Positions 17,642 to 25,517 of a DNA stretch of 64,000 nucleotides are shown here, one piece after another. The notes below the pieces were generated by a model. That model searched no databases, had not been told where the DNA came from, and was given only the letters and a program-made list of their open reading frames with translations. The translations under genes were made by a program, and so were the position numbers. How positions within the stretch are numbered: the stretch's first letter is position 1; every line of letters begins with the position of its first letter. Origin of the DNA: Virgifigura sp964551315. Lineage in GTDB: Bacteria; Pseudomonadota; Alphaproteobacteria; Dongiales; Dongiaceae. Location of the stretch: contig CAZKCM010000005.1 of the NCBI GenBank assembly GCA_964551315.1, positions 56,867 to 120,866 on the forward strand, read 5' to 3'.

Positions 17642-18605
17642 TTCCGGGACACCCAGCCTCAACCGGCTTTCGGCACCGCTTGTCCGGAGCCTGATCGACG
17701 ACGCCGAATCGCTGCGGCTCGCCGTCGGACGGACGGAAGGGGCCATCATCATCGATGCCGGGATCGCCAGCCGGGGCGGTCTGGAGGCGGGGCGGCGAAT
17801 CGCCGAAATCTGCATGGGCGGGCTGGGGCGCGTCGAACTCACCGCCGGCAGCCCCTTCGACCGCTGGCCCTGGATGATCAATGTTCACTCGGCCCAGCCG
17901 GTGCTCGCCTGCCTGGGCAGCCAGCTCGCCGGGTGGCGTCTCTCGGACGGCGAGGGGGAGGACGCCTACTACGCCCTGGGGTCCGGCCCAGGCCGGGCGC
18001 TTGCGGTCAAGGAGCCCCTGTTCGAAGAGCTGGGCTATCGGGATTCCGCCGACAGCACCTGCCTGGTTCTGGAGGTCGACAAGCCTCCGCCGGCGGCTCT
18101 CGTCACGGCGGCGGCGCGCGACTGCAAGGTGGCTCCGGAGAACCTCACCCTGGTGCTCACGCCGACTCACAGCCTCGCCGGGACCGTACAGATCGTCGCG
18201 CGCGTGCTCGAGGTCGCGCTTCACAAGGTCCATCAGCTTGGCTTCCCGTTGGACCGGGTGGTCGATGGGATGGGCGCCGCGCCGCTGCCGCCGCCGATCC
18301 CCGATTTCGTCGATGCCATGGGGCGAACGAACGACGCGATCATCTATGGCGGAACCGTGCATCTGTTCGTGACCGGCCCGGACGCCGAAGCGCGCAAGCT
18401 GGCCGAGGATCTCCCAAGCGCGAGCTCGCGCGACTACGGGCGGCCGTTCGCAGAGATCTTCCGCGGCTACAAGGGCGACTTCTACGCCATGGACCCGATG
18501 CTGTTCAGCCCGGCGCGCGTCACGGTGACGGCGCTCGACAGCGGGAACAGCTTCCATGCCGGTCGCCTCGATGAATCGCTGCTGAACAGGTCCTTCGGGG
18601 GATGA
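17631..18605 (+). CDS. mch: Methenyl-H4MPT cyclohydrolase
   Basis: Hydrolyses methenyl-H4MPT to formyl-H4MPT between MtdB and Fhc. The 324-residue protein carries Mch blocks IIDAGIASRGGLEAGRRIAE, ICMGGLGRV, PFDRWPWMINVHSAQPVLACLGSQ, YALGSGPGRALA, GRTNDAIIYGGTVHLFV and MLFSPARVTVTALDSG. ATG 17631 follows CGGAGGCACC within the end of the upstream ATP-grasp gene. The stop overlaps the next start by 4 bases. Confidence 0.96.
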   Translation: MAHDSGTPSLNRLSAPLVRSLIDDAESLRLAVGRTEGAIIIDAGIASRGGLEAGRRIAEICMGGLGRVELTAGSPFDRWPWMINVHSAQPVLACLGSQLAGWRLSDGEGEDAYYALGSGPGRALAVKEPLFEELGYRDSADSTCLVLEVDKPPPAALVTAAARDCKVAPENLTLVLTPTHSLAGTVQIVARVLEVALHKVHQLGFPLDRVVDGMGAAPLPPPIPDFVDAMGRTNDAIIYGGTVHLFVTGPDAEARKLAEDLPSASSRDYGRPFAEIFRGYKGDFYAMDPMLFSPARVTVTALDSGNSFHAGRLDESLLNRSFGG

Positions 18606-19534
18606 GCCAGCGGGCCAGGGTCGCGATCCTCACCGAAAGCCGGGATTGGCACGCGCGGGGACTCGAGAAGGCGCTTACGGCGCTGGGGGCGGATCCGGTC
18701 TGTCTCTCGCTGAAGGATTGCGACTTTGCCCTTGGCGGCGCCTCGCCGATGCACGACGGCGACCTCCTCCTGCCGGGATTCGAAGGAGGCGTGCCGCAGG
18801 GCGTCGTTGTCCGAATGGTTCCGGCCGGCAGCTTCGAGCAGGTGACCCTGCGCCTCGGCCTGTTGCATGGGCTGAAGCAGATGGGGGTGACGGTCTACAA
18901 CGAGGCGCGCGCCATCGAGCGATGCGTCGACAAGTCGATGACCAGCTTTCTCATGAGCCGCGCGGGCATTCCGACTCCGCCGACCTGGGTGACCGAATCG
19001 GCGGAGCGGGCCCGCGCCCTGGTCCGGTCGGAGGCGCGGCCGGGTCGGCCGCTGGTGCTGAAGCCTTTGTTCGGTTCCCAGGGGCGAGGGCTTCGGCTGA
19101 TCGAGGACGAAGGGGCTCTGCCGCCGCCCGAAGAGGTTGGTGGTGTCTATTACCTCCAGCGTTTTGTGGCACCGCTCACCGAGGGCTGGCGGGACTGGCG
19201 GGTTTTCGTAGTCGGCGGGCGTGCGGTCGCGGCCATGATCCGGCACGGAACGACCTGGCGGACCAATGCCTGCCGCGGTGCCCGCTGCGAAGGCGTGGCC
19301 GCGACCGGAGAACTGGCCGCGCTGGCGGTGGCGGCGGCGCGGGCCGTGGATGCCGGATATGCGGGCGTCGACATCATCCGTGATCGACAGAACCGGTTGA
19401 TGGTTCTGGAGGTTAACAGCATGCCGGCCTGGAAGGCCCTTCAGGCGGTGAGCGATGTCGACATTGCCCGAGCCCTGGCGGAGGACTTCCTCGCGCGACT
19501 GAATGGGGCGCCGGCGGTTCGGGACATCGCCTGA
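18602..19534 (+). CDS. RimK-like ATP-grasp ligase of the H4MPT island
   Basis: A 310-residue RimK-family ATP-grasp protein, likely a glutamate ligase. Landmarks are CVDKSMTSFLMSRAGIPTPPTW (about 103-124), the lysine strand LVLKPLFGSQGRGL, YYLQRFVAPLTEGWRDWRVFVVGGRAVAAMIR and the C-terminal metal site LMVLEVNSMPAWKALQAV. Archaeal MptN, which adds glutamate to H4MPT, belongs to the same family, so glutamylation of the H4MPT or methylofuran side chain is a fair inference. The ATG overlaps the mch stop (ATGA), and its 3' end touches the CitG-like gene. Confidence 0.85.
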   Translation: MSQRARVAILTESRDWHARGLEKALTALGADPVCLSLKDCDFALGGASPMHDGDLLLPGFEGGVPQGVVVRMVPAGSFEQVTLRLGLLHGLKQMGVTVYNEARAIERCVDKSMTSFLMSRAGIPTPPTWVTESAERARALVRSEARPGRPLVLKPLFGSQGRGLRLIEDEGALPPPEEVGGVYYLQRFVAPLTEGWRDWRVFVVGGRAVAAMIRHGTTWRTNACRGARCEGVAATGELAALAVAAARAVDAGYAGVDIIRDRQNRLMVLEVNSMPAWKALQAVSDVDIARALAEDFLARLNGAPAVRDIA

Positions 19535-20396
19535 AGTGCAGCGGCTCTCGGGCGCCTCCGTCGCCGAGGCCTATCGCGACGCGTGCCTGGCGGAGCTGCG
19601 GGCGCTGAAGCCCGGCAACGTGCACCTGCACGCGGCCGGCCATGACATGACGGTGGCCGATTTCGAGGTGAGCGCGCGCGTCAGCGCCCCGGCGATGGGA
19701 CGGCCGGATCTGTCCGTCGGCGAACGGATCTATGAGGCCGTCCGCCAGACCCAGGCGGCGACCGGTCAGAACACCAACCTGGGAATCGTGCTTCTCTGCG
19801 CGCCTTTGGCGCAGGCGGCGCTGGACGACGCGTCCATCCCCTTGCGCGCGCGGGTCCGTGGCGTGCTCGATGCGCTCGATGTCGCGGACGCGGAACTCGC
19901 CTTCCGGGCGATCCGGCTGGCGCGGCCCGGCGGTTTGGGGACGAGTCGCCGCCACGACGTATCGGCTCCGGCCACCGTGACGCTGCGCGCGGCGATGGCG
20001 GAAGCCCGGAACCGCGATCGCATCGCCGCGCAGTACGTGAACGGTTATGCCGACATCTTCGAACTGGGGCTGCCGCGGCTGCGCGCCGGCCTCGCTCGCT
20101 GGAAGCAGGAGAGCTGGGCCGCCACCCATGCCTATATGGGCTTCCTTGCCCGCTTTCCGGACAGCCACATCGCCCGCAAGTTCGGCGCGGCCGCCGCGGA
20201 GTCCCTGCGTCTTAGTGTCGCACCGCTCGAACGGCGCCTCGCCGCCTCGGAGAATCCGGCGGCGTTGTCGGCCGAACTGATGGCGCTCGACGCGGAGTTG
20301 AAGGCGGCCGGGATGAATCCTGGAACGAGTGCCGACCTCACGGTCGCGAGCCTGTTCGCGTTGCGTCTGGAGGACGCCGCCGCGGTCGCCGGTTGA
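19503..20396 (+). CDS. Triphosphoribosyl-dephospho-CoA synthase (CitG)-family protein of the H4MPT island
   Basis: A helical CitG/MdcB-like protein of 286-297 residues. It shows the family pattern in EAYRDACLAELRALKPGNVH, APAMGRPDLSVGERIYEAV, TGQNTNLGIVLLCAPLAQAA and the C-terminal NPGTSADLTVASLFALRL. True CitG makes the citrate-lyase prosthetic group; no citrate or malonate lyase gene is near, and this homologue recurs next to mch and fae in methylotrophs. It is therefore likely to act on an H4MPT or methylofuran precursor, perhaps attaching a phosphoribosyl unit (inference). The start may be ATG 19503, inside the previous gene, or GTG 19536, one base after its stop; neither has a clear ribosome site. 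Confidence 0.83.
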   Translation: MGRRRFGTSPEVQRLSGASVAEAYRDACLAELRALKPGNVHLHAAGHDMTVADFEVSARVSAPAMGRPDLSVGERIYEAVRQTQAATGQNTNLGIVLLCAPLAQAALDDASIPLRARVRGVLDALDVADAELAFRAIRLARPGGLGTSRRHDVSAPATVTLRAAMAEARNRDRIAAQYVNGYADIFELGLPRLRAGLARWKQESWAATHAYMGFLARFPDSHIARKFGAAAAESLRLSVAPLERRLAASENPAALSAELMALDAELKAAGMNPGTSADLTVASLFALRLEDAAAVAG

Positions 20397-20675
20397 GCGA
20401 CGCATCGAGTCTGGTCACACGGACTTGGCCGACGCGGGAAACAGGCTCTTGCCGCGACCGACTCGTTGCAGGTAGCATCGACCTCGGCGTCCCGGCGGTA
20501 GAGGCTACGATCAAGGGCAACCTTCCCCCATGATCGACCGGGTATGACAGCGAATCCCTGCGGATCCCGCCGGATTGACGCGTGAACGACTACAGGGCGA
20601 CACCCGGTGGTCTGTTTTCGTACTGATTTCCTGAGGCGCCAATGTTTTGGCGCTCGTCATTGGGGAGGATAGATC

Positions 20676-21185
20676 ATGGCCAAGATCAACAAGCTGCTGG
20701 TCGGTGAGTCGCTGGTCGGCGAGGGCAATGAAGTCGCCCATATCGACCTGATCATGGGACCGCGGGGCAGCGCCGCCGAGATGGCCTTCTGCAATGTTCT
20801 GACGAACAACAAGGCCGGCTTCACGGGTCTGCTCGCCATCGTTGCGCCGAACCTCATGTGCAAGCCGAACACGGTTCTGTACAACAAGGTGACCATCGAG
20901 GGCGCCAAGCAGGCGGTCCAGATGTTCGGCCCGGCCCAGCACGCCGTCGCCATGGCGGTGACCGACTGCGTCGCCGACGGGACCATCCCGGCGGACGAGG
21001 CCGACGACGTGTTCATCTGCGTGGGTGTCTTCATCCATTGGGAAGCCACCGACGACAAGAAGATCCAGGACTACAACTATCAGGCGACGAAGGAGGCCAT
21101 CAAACGGGCCGTCGCCGGCGAGCCGAAGGCGTCCGAGGTCGTCGCCAAGAAGGACACGGTGAAGCATCCTTTCGCCGCCGCTTGA
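20676..21185 (+). CDS. fae: Formaldehyde-activating enzyme
   Basis: Condenses free formaldehyde with H4MPT to methylene-H4MPT, the entry to the pathway encoded by mtdB, mch and fhc. The 169-residue protein is close to canonical throughout: LVGEGNEVAHIDLIMGPRGS with the conserved His, FCNVLTNNKAGFTGLLAIVAPN, LMCKPNTVLYNKVTI, AQHAVAMAVTDCVADG and VFIHWEATDDKKIQDYNYQAT. GGGGAGGATAG lies just upstream of ATG 20676. The 279-base gap from the CitG-like gene and the following hairpin suggest its own transcript, as expected for a very abundant protein. Confidence 0.97.
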   Translation: MAKINKLLVGESLVGEGNEVAHIDLIMGPRGSAAEMAFCNVLTNNKAGFTGLLAIVAPNLMCKPNTVLYNKVTIEGAKQAVQMFGPAQHAVAMAVTDCVADGTIPADEADDVFICVGVFIHWEATDDKKIQDYNYQATKEAIKRAVAGEPKASEVVAKKDTVKHPFAAA

Positions 21186-21210
21186 AGGGAAGACAGCTCC
21201 CGGCCGGCAG

Positions 21211-21234
21211 AACCGCCGGCATCACCCGGCGGTT
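21211..21234 (+). terminator. Hairpin downstream of fae
   Basis: A perfect 9-base-pair stem (AACCGCCGG / CCGGCGGTT) with a 6-base loop begins 25 bases after the fae stop. No T-run follows, so it is either a transcript-stabilising hairpin or a non-canonical terminator. Confidence 0.5.
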
Positions 21235-21467
21235 GGTTAGGGAAGCTGTTGGGCAGGCTTCGAGGTTCGTAGCGTAGAGGCGGGGTCGACCCCGCCCTTA
21301 CGCGGAAGCCACTCGGTGTTGCAGGGGCGGGTTTCGATCCGCTCCTGCCCCGAGGCCTGCGTCCCGGACGCGGACGTTCGGAACCGATTCTCTCTTTGCA
21401 TGGGGTCGTTTTTCGGCCCTCGTCGAGGGGCTAGGGGCTACCCTCTACCCCGGCCAGCAATTCACCG

Positions 21468-22181
21468 TCATGCGGCGTGAAGCCGCGCGATCGTCGAGCC
21501 GTCGAATCGCCCGTCATGCAGGGCGCTCGCCACCAGTACGCCGCTCACGCCCTCGTTGGCGAGCCGTTCCAGGTCCTCGCCGTTTCTCACGCCGCCGGCA
21601 GCGAATAGACGCTTTTCCGGAGCGCGAGCACGAAGCGCCTTCAACAGGCCCAAGTCCGGTCCGCGGTCGCTGCCGACGCGGGCCAGCGTCATGGCGATGA
21701 TCCTGTCCGGCCAGCGCGTCGCGTCCTCGCGCAGCGCCGGTGGCCCCAGGAACCGATCGTCCCGGAAGTCGAGCGAGAGGACGATGCGGTTGCGGATCTC
21801 GGAGTCCCCGCGCAGCTCGTCGAGCGCCGTTTCGTCGCGCTGGCTCTCGCTGCCGAGGACGAGATCGCCCAGCCCGCGTTTCAGCCAGGCCCGGCAAGCG
21901 TCGGCATCGGCGAAGCCGCCGTCCACCCAGAGAGTCAGATCGGGAAAGGCCTCACGCAACCGTTCCAGGACGACTCCGTTGTCGCCGTCGCCTTGTATCG
22001 CGTCGAGATCGGCGACATAAACGGTGGCGAACGGATAAAGGGCACGGAACGCACCGACCACGGCGAGCGGGTCGGCGCTCGGGCACAGGCGGGATCGTAC
22101 CGGACGATAAGAGTCGCGTTGCCCGAGGCGGGCATGCACCGCCTGGCCGCCCTTGAGGTCGATCACGGGAACGATGTCCAT
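21468..22181 (-). CDS. HisA/HisF-like TIM-barrel protein
   Basis: A 237-residue HisA-like barrel. It begins MDIVPVIDLKGGQAVHARLG and has VYVADLDAIQGDGDN, LWVDGGFADADAC, VLGSESQ, VLSLDFRDDRFLG and FAAGGVRNGEDLERL, matching the two-fold repeat of HisA with an Asp at each half. No other his gene is near, and the gene sits inside the H4MPT/methylofuran island divergent from the mfnD-like gene, so a role in cofactor synthesis rather than histidine is more likely; the reaction is unknown. The start ATG (22181) is embedded in the same CATG as the mfnD-like start. Confidence 0.83.
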   Translation of the reverse strand: MDIVPVIDLKGGQAVHARLGQRDSYRPVRSRLCPSADPLAVVGAFRALYPFATVYVADLDAIQGDGDNGVVLERLREAFPDLTLWVDGGFADADACRAWLKRGLGDLVLGSESQRDETALDELRGDSEIRNRIVLSLDFRDDRFLGPPALREDATRWPDRIIAMTLARVGSDRGPDLGLLKALRARAPEKRLFAAGGVRNGEDLERLANEGVSGVLVASALHDGRFDGSTIARLHAA

Positions 22182-23229
22182 GGGCCTGCGCCTCTTCGTC
22201 TGCGAATACGTAACCGGCGGAGGGCTGTCCGGTGTGCCGCTGCCGGCCAGCCTCCGCCGCGAAGGCGACATGATGCTCGGTGCCCTTGTCAAGGACCTGG
22301 CGGAGATCCCCGGATGGGATCCGGTGCTGACGCGGGACCGACGGTTGCCCCACCCCGATCTGCCAGGGGCCGATCTGTCCGCGCGAATCGAGTGGCTCGA
22401 CGATGGCGATCCATGGCCTGCCTGGCGACGGATCGTCGAAGAGGTCGATGCGGTCTGGCCGATCGCGCCCGAGACGGGCAGCGCCCTGGCGCGGCTGAGC
22501 GACCTCGTCCTCGCCGCCGGGCGGACGCTGATCGGCAGCAGGCCGGATGCCGTGCGCCTCACCACCGACAAGCGCGCAACGGCGGAGTGCCTCGCCGCGG
22601 CCGGCGTGCCTGTGGCGCCGACCCGGCCTCTCTCCGCAATCGGTGCCATTGATCCGCCGGCCGGGCCGAACGGCTGGGTGGTGAAGCCGGTCGACGGCGC
22701 CGGTGCGGAAGATACCTACCTGTTCCGCCGGCGCGAGGACCTCGCGTGCTGGCTCGAGCGTGCCGGGGCGGAGGCCGGCCGGTTCGTGCTGCAGCCCTAC
22801 CTGTCGGGCACGGCGGCGAGCCTATCGATGCTGTGCCGTGAGGGCCGAGCCTGGCTGCTGAGCTGCAATCGGCAGGAGGTTGCCGTGCTCGACGACGGCC
22901 GATTCGCCTATCGCGGCGGCCTCGTCGGCGGGATGGAGCATCGCCGCCCGGCCTACGAACCGATCGCGGATGCGGTGGCGGCGGCGATCCCGGGACTCTG
23001 GGGTTATGTCGGGGTCGATCTCGTCGACGGTTCAGATGGCCCCGTGATCCTCGAAGTGAACCCGCGGCTGACCACGTCCTTCGTGGGGCTGCGCGAGGCG
23101 ATCGGGCGTAATCCGGCGGCGCTCGTCCTCGATCTTCTGGAACGGGAGATCGATGCGATCCGGTGTCCGTTGCGGCCCGAACCCCGTCGGGTCGACGTCG
23201 AAGATCAAGAGGGAGGCGAGGATGGGTGA
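22180..23229 (+). CDS. mfnD: ATP-grasp ligase, MfnD (tyramine/tyrosine-glutamate ligase)-like
   Basis: A 349-residue ATP-grasp protein. It begins LRLFVCEYVTGGGLSGVPLP and has SRPDAVRLTTDKRATAECLA, WVVKPVDGAGAEDTYLF (lysine strand), FVLQPYLSGTAASLSML and GPVILEVNPRLTTSFVGLREA (metal site). Archaeal MfnD links glutamate to tyramine in methanofuran; bacterial methylofuran carries tyrosine, so the substrate here is probably tyrosine. Starts are possible at ATG 22180 or ATG 22174. Its 3' end overlaps the mfnF-like gene by 8 bases. The reaction is inferred from family and context. Confidence 0.8.
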   Translation: MGLRLFVCEYVTGGGLSGVPLPASLRREGDMMLGALVKDLAEIPGWDPVLTRDRRLPHPDLPGADLSARIEWLDDGDPWPAWRRIVEEVDAVWPIAPETGSALARLSDLVLAAGRTLIGSRPDAVRLTTDKRATAECLAAAGVPVAPTRPLSAIGAIDPPAGPNGWVVKPVDGAGAEDTYLFRRREDLACWLERAGAEAGRFVLQPYLSGTAASLSMLCREGRAWLLSCNRQEVAVLDDGRFAYRGGLVGGMEHRRPAYEPIADAVAAAIPGLWGYVGVDLVDGSDGPVILEVNPRLTTSFVGLREAIGRNPAALVLDLLEREIDAIRCPLRPEPRRVDVEDQEGGEDG

Positions 23230-24262
23230 GGGGCCATCGACCGGATGGGACCTTGGCGGCGCGCATCTCAAGGTCGCGCAGGTGGGGCCGGACGGCCGCC
23301 TGATCACGGCGGTGCAGGTTCCCTGCACCCTGTGGCGCGGTATGGACCATCTCGCCCGGGCGGTGGACGAGGCGCGGCGAAGTCTTGTGCCGTCGCGCCG
23401 TCACGGCGTTACCATGACTGGCGAACTCGTCGATCTCTTCGACGGCCGCGCCGACGGCGTGCGCCGACTCATCGCGGCGATCGTGGAGGCGCTCCCGGAC
23501 GCGGAGCTGCGCGTCTATGCCGGGGAGGCCGGGTTCCTGCTGCCGGCACTCGCGGCGGAGCGGCCGCAAGAGGTCGCCTCGGCGAACTGGCACGCGAGCG
23601 TTCGCTTCGTCGCCGCGCGGTGTGGCGGCGGCTTGTTCGTCGATCTCGGCAGCACGACGACGGACGTGGTTCCGTTCGCGAAGGGACGCGTCGCGAATCT
23701 CGGCTACACGGATGCCGAGCGGCTCATCTCCGAGGAGCTCGTCTATACCGGCGCGACGCGGACGCCCGTGATGGCGCTGGCCGACGTGGTTCCCTTCGAC
23801 GGCGAGCGCCAGCGCCTGATGGCCGAGCACTTCGCGACAATGGCCGATGTCCATCGCCTGACCGGCGCGCTGCCGGAAGACGCCGACCAGCATCCCGCCG
23901 CCGACGGGCGCGGCAAGAGCGCGGTGGACAGCGCCCGCCGTCTCGCGCGCATGCTCGGACGCGATCTCGATTCGGCAGAGATGGCGGCGTGGCGGCGCCT
24001 GGCCGCGCATCTCGCGGAGCGCCAGCGGCAGCTCCTGCAGGCGGCGTTCGATCGGGTGCTGTCGCGGGGCCTCGTCGACGAGGACGCGCCGCTGGTCGGC
24101 GCCGGCGTCGGCCGTTTCCTGCTGCCGGAACTCGCGCGCCGGATGGCGCGGCCTTACATGGACTTCGCGGACCTGCTGACGGGCGAGCCGGCGGCCAGGG
24201 AATGGGCGGCGCGCTGCGCGCCGTCGGCGGCGGTGGCGGCGCTCGTCGCCGAGGGCGGCTGA
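23222..24262 (+). CDS. mfnF: Hydantoinase/oxoprolinase-family protein, MfnF-like
   Basis: A 346-residue protein of the hydantoinase A/oxoprolinase (actin-like ATPase) group. It begins TGWDLGGAHLKVAQV, with phosphate-loop-like GLFVDLGSTTTDVVPF (about 137), HGVTMTGELVDLFDGRADGV and VGAGVGRFLLPELARR. Archaeal MfnF of this family couples the furan-methyl pyrophosphate to the tyramine-glutamate in methanofuran; the neighbouring mfnD, mfnB and mfnE homologues make the same role likely. ATG 23222 follows GGGAGGCGAGG inside the end of mfnD. The 3' end overlaps the oppositely oriented mfnB by 109 bases. Confidence 0.8.
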   Translation: MGEGPSTGWDLGGAHLKVAQVGPDGRLITAVQVPCTLWRGMDHLARAVDEARRSLVPSRRHGVTMTGELVDLFDGRADGVRRLIAAIVEALPDAELRVYAGEAGFLLPALAAERPQEVASANWHASVRFVAARCGGGLFVDLGSTTTDVVPFAKGRVANLGYTDAERLISEELVYTGATRTPVMALADVVPFDGERQRLMAEHFATMADVHRLTGALPEDADQHPAADGRGKSAVDSARRLARMLGRDLDSAEMAAWRRLAAHLAERQRQLLQAAFDRVLSRGLVDEDAPLVGAGVGRFLLPELARRMARPYMDFADLLTGEPAAREWAARCAPSAAVAALVAEGG

Positions 24263-24942
24263 ACGGCCGCGGATCCGATCGCCGCGCGGATCGCGCGGAC
24301 CCGGTCGGCATCCAGCGCCGAGGCTCGGCCGTCCGTGCAAAGTGCACCGCGGAACCCGAGGTAATCCGGTCCGAGCCGGAGCAGCGGCGCGATATCCTCC
24401 GGGCCCAGCGAGCCGGCGAGGCCGCTGAGGAGGCCGAAGTCCCTGGCCCTTTTGACGAACCGGGCCATCGTCGCGTCGTCGAGGTGACGGCGCAAGGTCC
24501 CGCCGCGCTTGTCTGCCGTGTCGAGCATGACGCCGGCGAAACCGCGGGTCGCCAATCCCTCGATCAGACCGAGGTCGGGCGACCGGTCGGCGAACAGGAC
24601 GGCGACGAGGCGCGTGCCGCGCGCCGCCCGCACCGCGAGCCGGTCGAGGCAGGCTTCGCGATCGCCGCCGGGGAACAGCCCGACCTTGACGATATCGACG
24701 CCGAGCGCCGCGATGCTCTCGACGGCCTGGTCCACGATATCGGGCTCCATCGGCAGGTCGCCGGCCGTGGCGCTGACGGTCCGCCGGCCGGCGAGTCGCG
24801 CGACGGCCTCCCGGATGACCGGCGCGGGCAGAGCGCCGAGCGCGCCGGTCCGCGGATCCTTGAGGTCGATGATGTCGGCGCCAGCGGCGAGCGCCGTTTC
24901 TGCCTCGGCGGCCGAGGTCACGCTGGCGAGAAGGCCGGTCAT
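24154..24942 (-). CDS. mfnB: (5-formylfuran-3-yl)methyl phosphate synthase-like protein (MfnB, DUF556)
   Basis: A TIM-barrel enzyme that makes the furan ring precursor from two glyceraldehyde-3-phosphate molecules. It shows TGLLASVTSAAEAETALAAG, ADIIDLKDPRTGALGALP with the Schiff-base-type Lys, TVSATAGDLPM, GVDIVKVGLFPGGD, GFAGVMLDTADKRGGTL and GLAGSLGPEDI. The barrel ends near residue 225. The 262-residue frame then runs on through a low-complexity tail (PPSATSAATAADGAQ) that is antisense to the end of mfnF. ATG 24942 overlaps the DUF447 gene stop (ATGA), so it is the last gene of a DUF6513-DUF447-mfnB operon. Confidence 0.85.
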   Translation of the reverse strand: MTGLLASVTSAAEAETALAAGADIIDLKDPRTGALGALPAPVIREAVARLAGRRTVSATAGDLPMEPDIVDQAVESIAALGVDIVKVGLFPGGDREACLDRLAVRAARGTRLVAVLFADRSPDLGLIEGLATRGFAGVMLDTADKRGGTLRRHLDDATMARFVKRARDFGLLSGLAGSLGPEDIAPLLRLGPDYLGFRGALCTDGRASALDADRVRAIRAAIGSAAVQPPSATSAATAADGAQRAAHSLAAGSPVSRSAKSM

Positions 24943-25517
24943 GCGCCGGTCCCCTTCGAGGCGCCATCGGCGCGATGCGCCGCGATCCGTTCCATCAGCC
25001 AATCCCAGGCCTGCCGCTCGCGCGGCCCGGCGGTCTTGTCGACCGCGATCTGCAGATAGGCGATCTCGCGCTCGATCTTATCGAACGGAAGCAGATGCAG
25101 CCGGCTGGTCAGGATCGCCGCTTCGATGACGGCCGCCTGGGCCCGGTTGAAGCCGCGGAACGGCCGATGCGATTCCTCGCGGACCACGCGACAGCGGAAG
25201 CGCGGCCGGACGGCGTCCTCGGCGACGGAGACGACCTCCAGTTCGGCATGGGCAAGCGCCTGTTCGAGGACCGCGCCGGGTATCTCCGTCGCCGGCCGGG
25301 TCGGCCAGTCGCGTCGCCCGGTGAGGCAGCCGGCGAACACCAGCACGTCGTCCGTGTAGTTGGCGACCGCATAGGCCGTCTCGCGCAGGTTGTCCAATGT
25401 CGCGGAGGGGCGGAAGGGGGCGATGACGAAGCCGTCTCCCTCCTCGATCAAGCCGATGGGCGCGATGTGCACGCGGCCGTCGCGGCCCTGCGTGGTGACG
25501 ATCGTCTCGCGAATCAT
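24939..25517 (-). CDS. DUF447-family protein of the H4MPT/methylofuran island
   Basis: A 192-residue protein with a split-barrel, flavin-reductase-like N-terminus (IRETIVTTQGRDGRVHIAPIG, FVIAPFRPSATLDNLRETAYAVANYTDD) followed by a helical part (RPFRGFNRAQAAVIEAAIL). This is the DUF447 pattern, shared by methanogens and H4MPT-using bacteria, which ties it to H4MPT or methylofuran synthesis without a proven reaction. ATG 25517 overlaps the DUF6513 stop and its own stop overlaps mfnB, both by 4 bases. Confidence 0.82.
   Translation of the reverse strand: MIRETIVTTQGRDGRVHIAPIGLIEEGDGFVIAPFRPSATLDNLRETAYAVANYTDDVLVFAGCLTGRRDWPTRPATEIPGAVLEQALAHAELEVVSVAEDAVRPRFRCRVVREESHRPFRGFNRAQAAVIEAAILTSRLHLLPFDKIEREIAYLQIAVDKTAGPRERQAWDWLMERIAAHRADGASKGTGA

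Noticed and set aside
22559..24967. An 802-codon minus-strand frame opposite the mfnD- and mfnF-like genes
   Set aside because: Arginine-rich composition without motifs; it lies antisense to two recognisable genes and overlaps mfnB in another frame.
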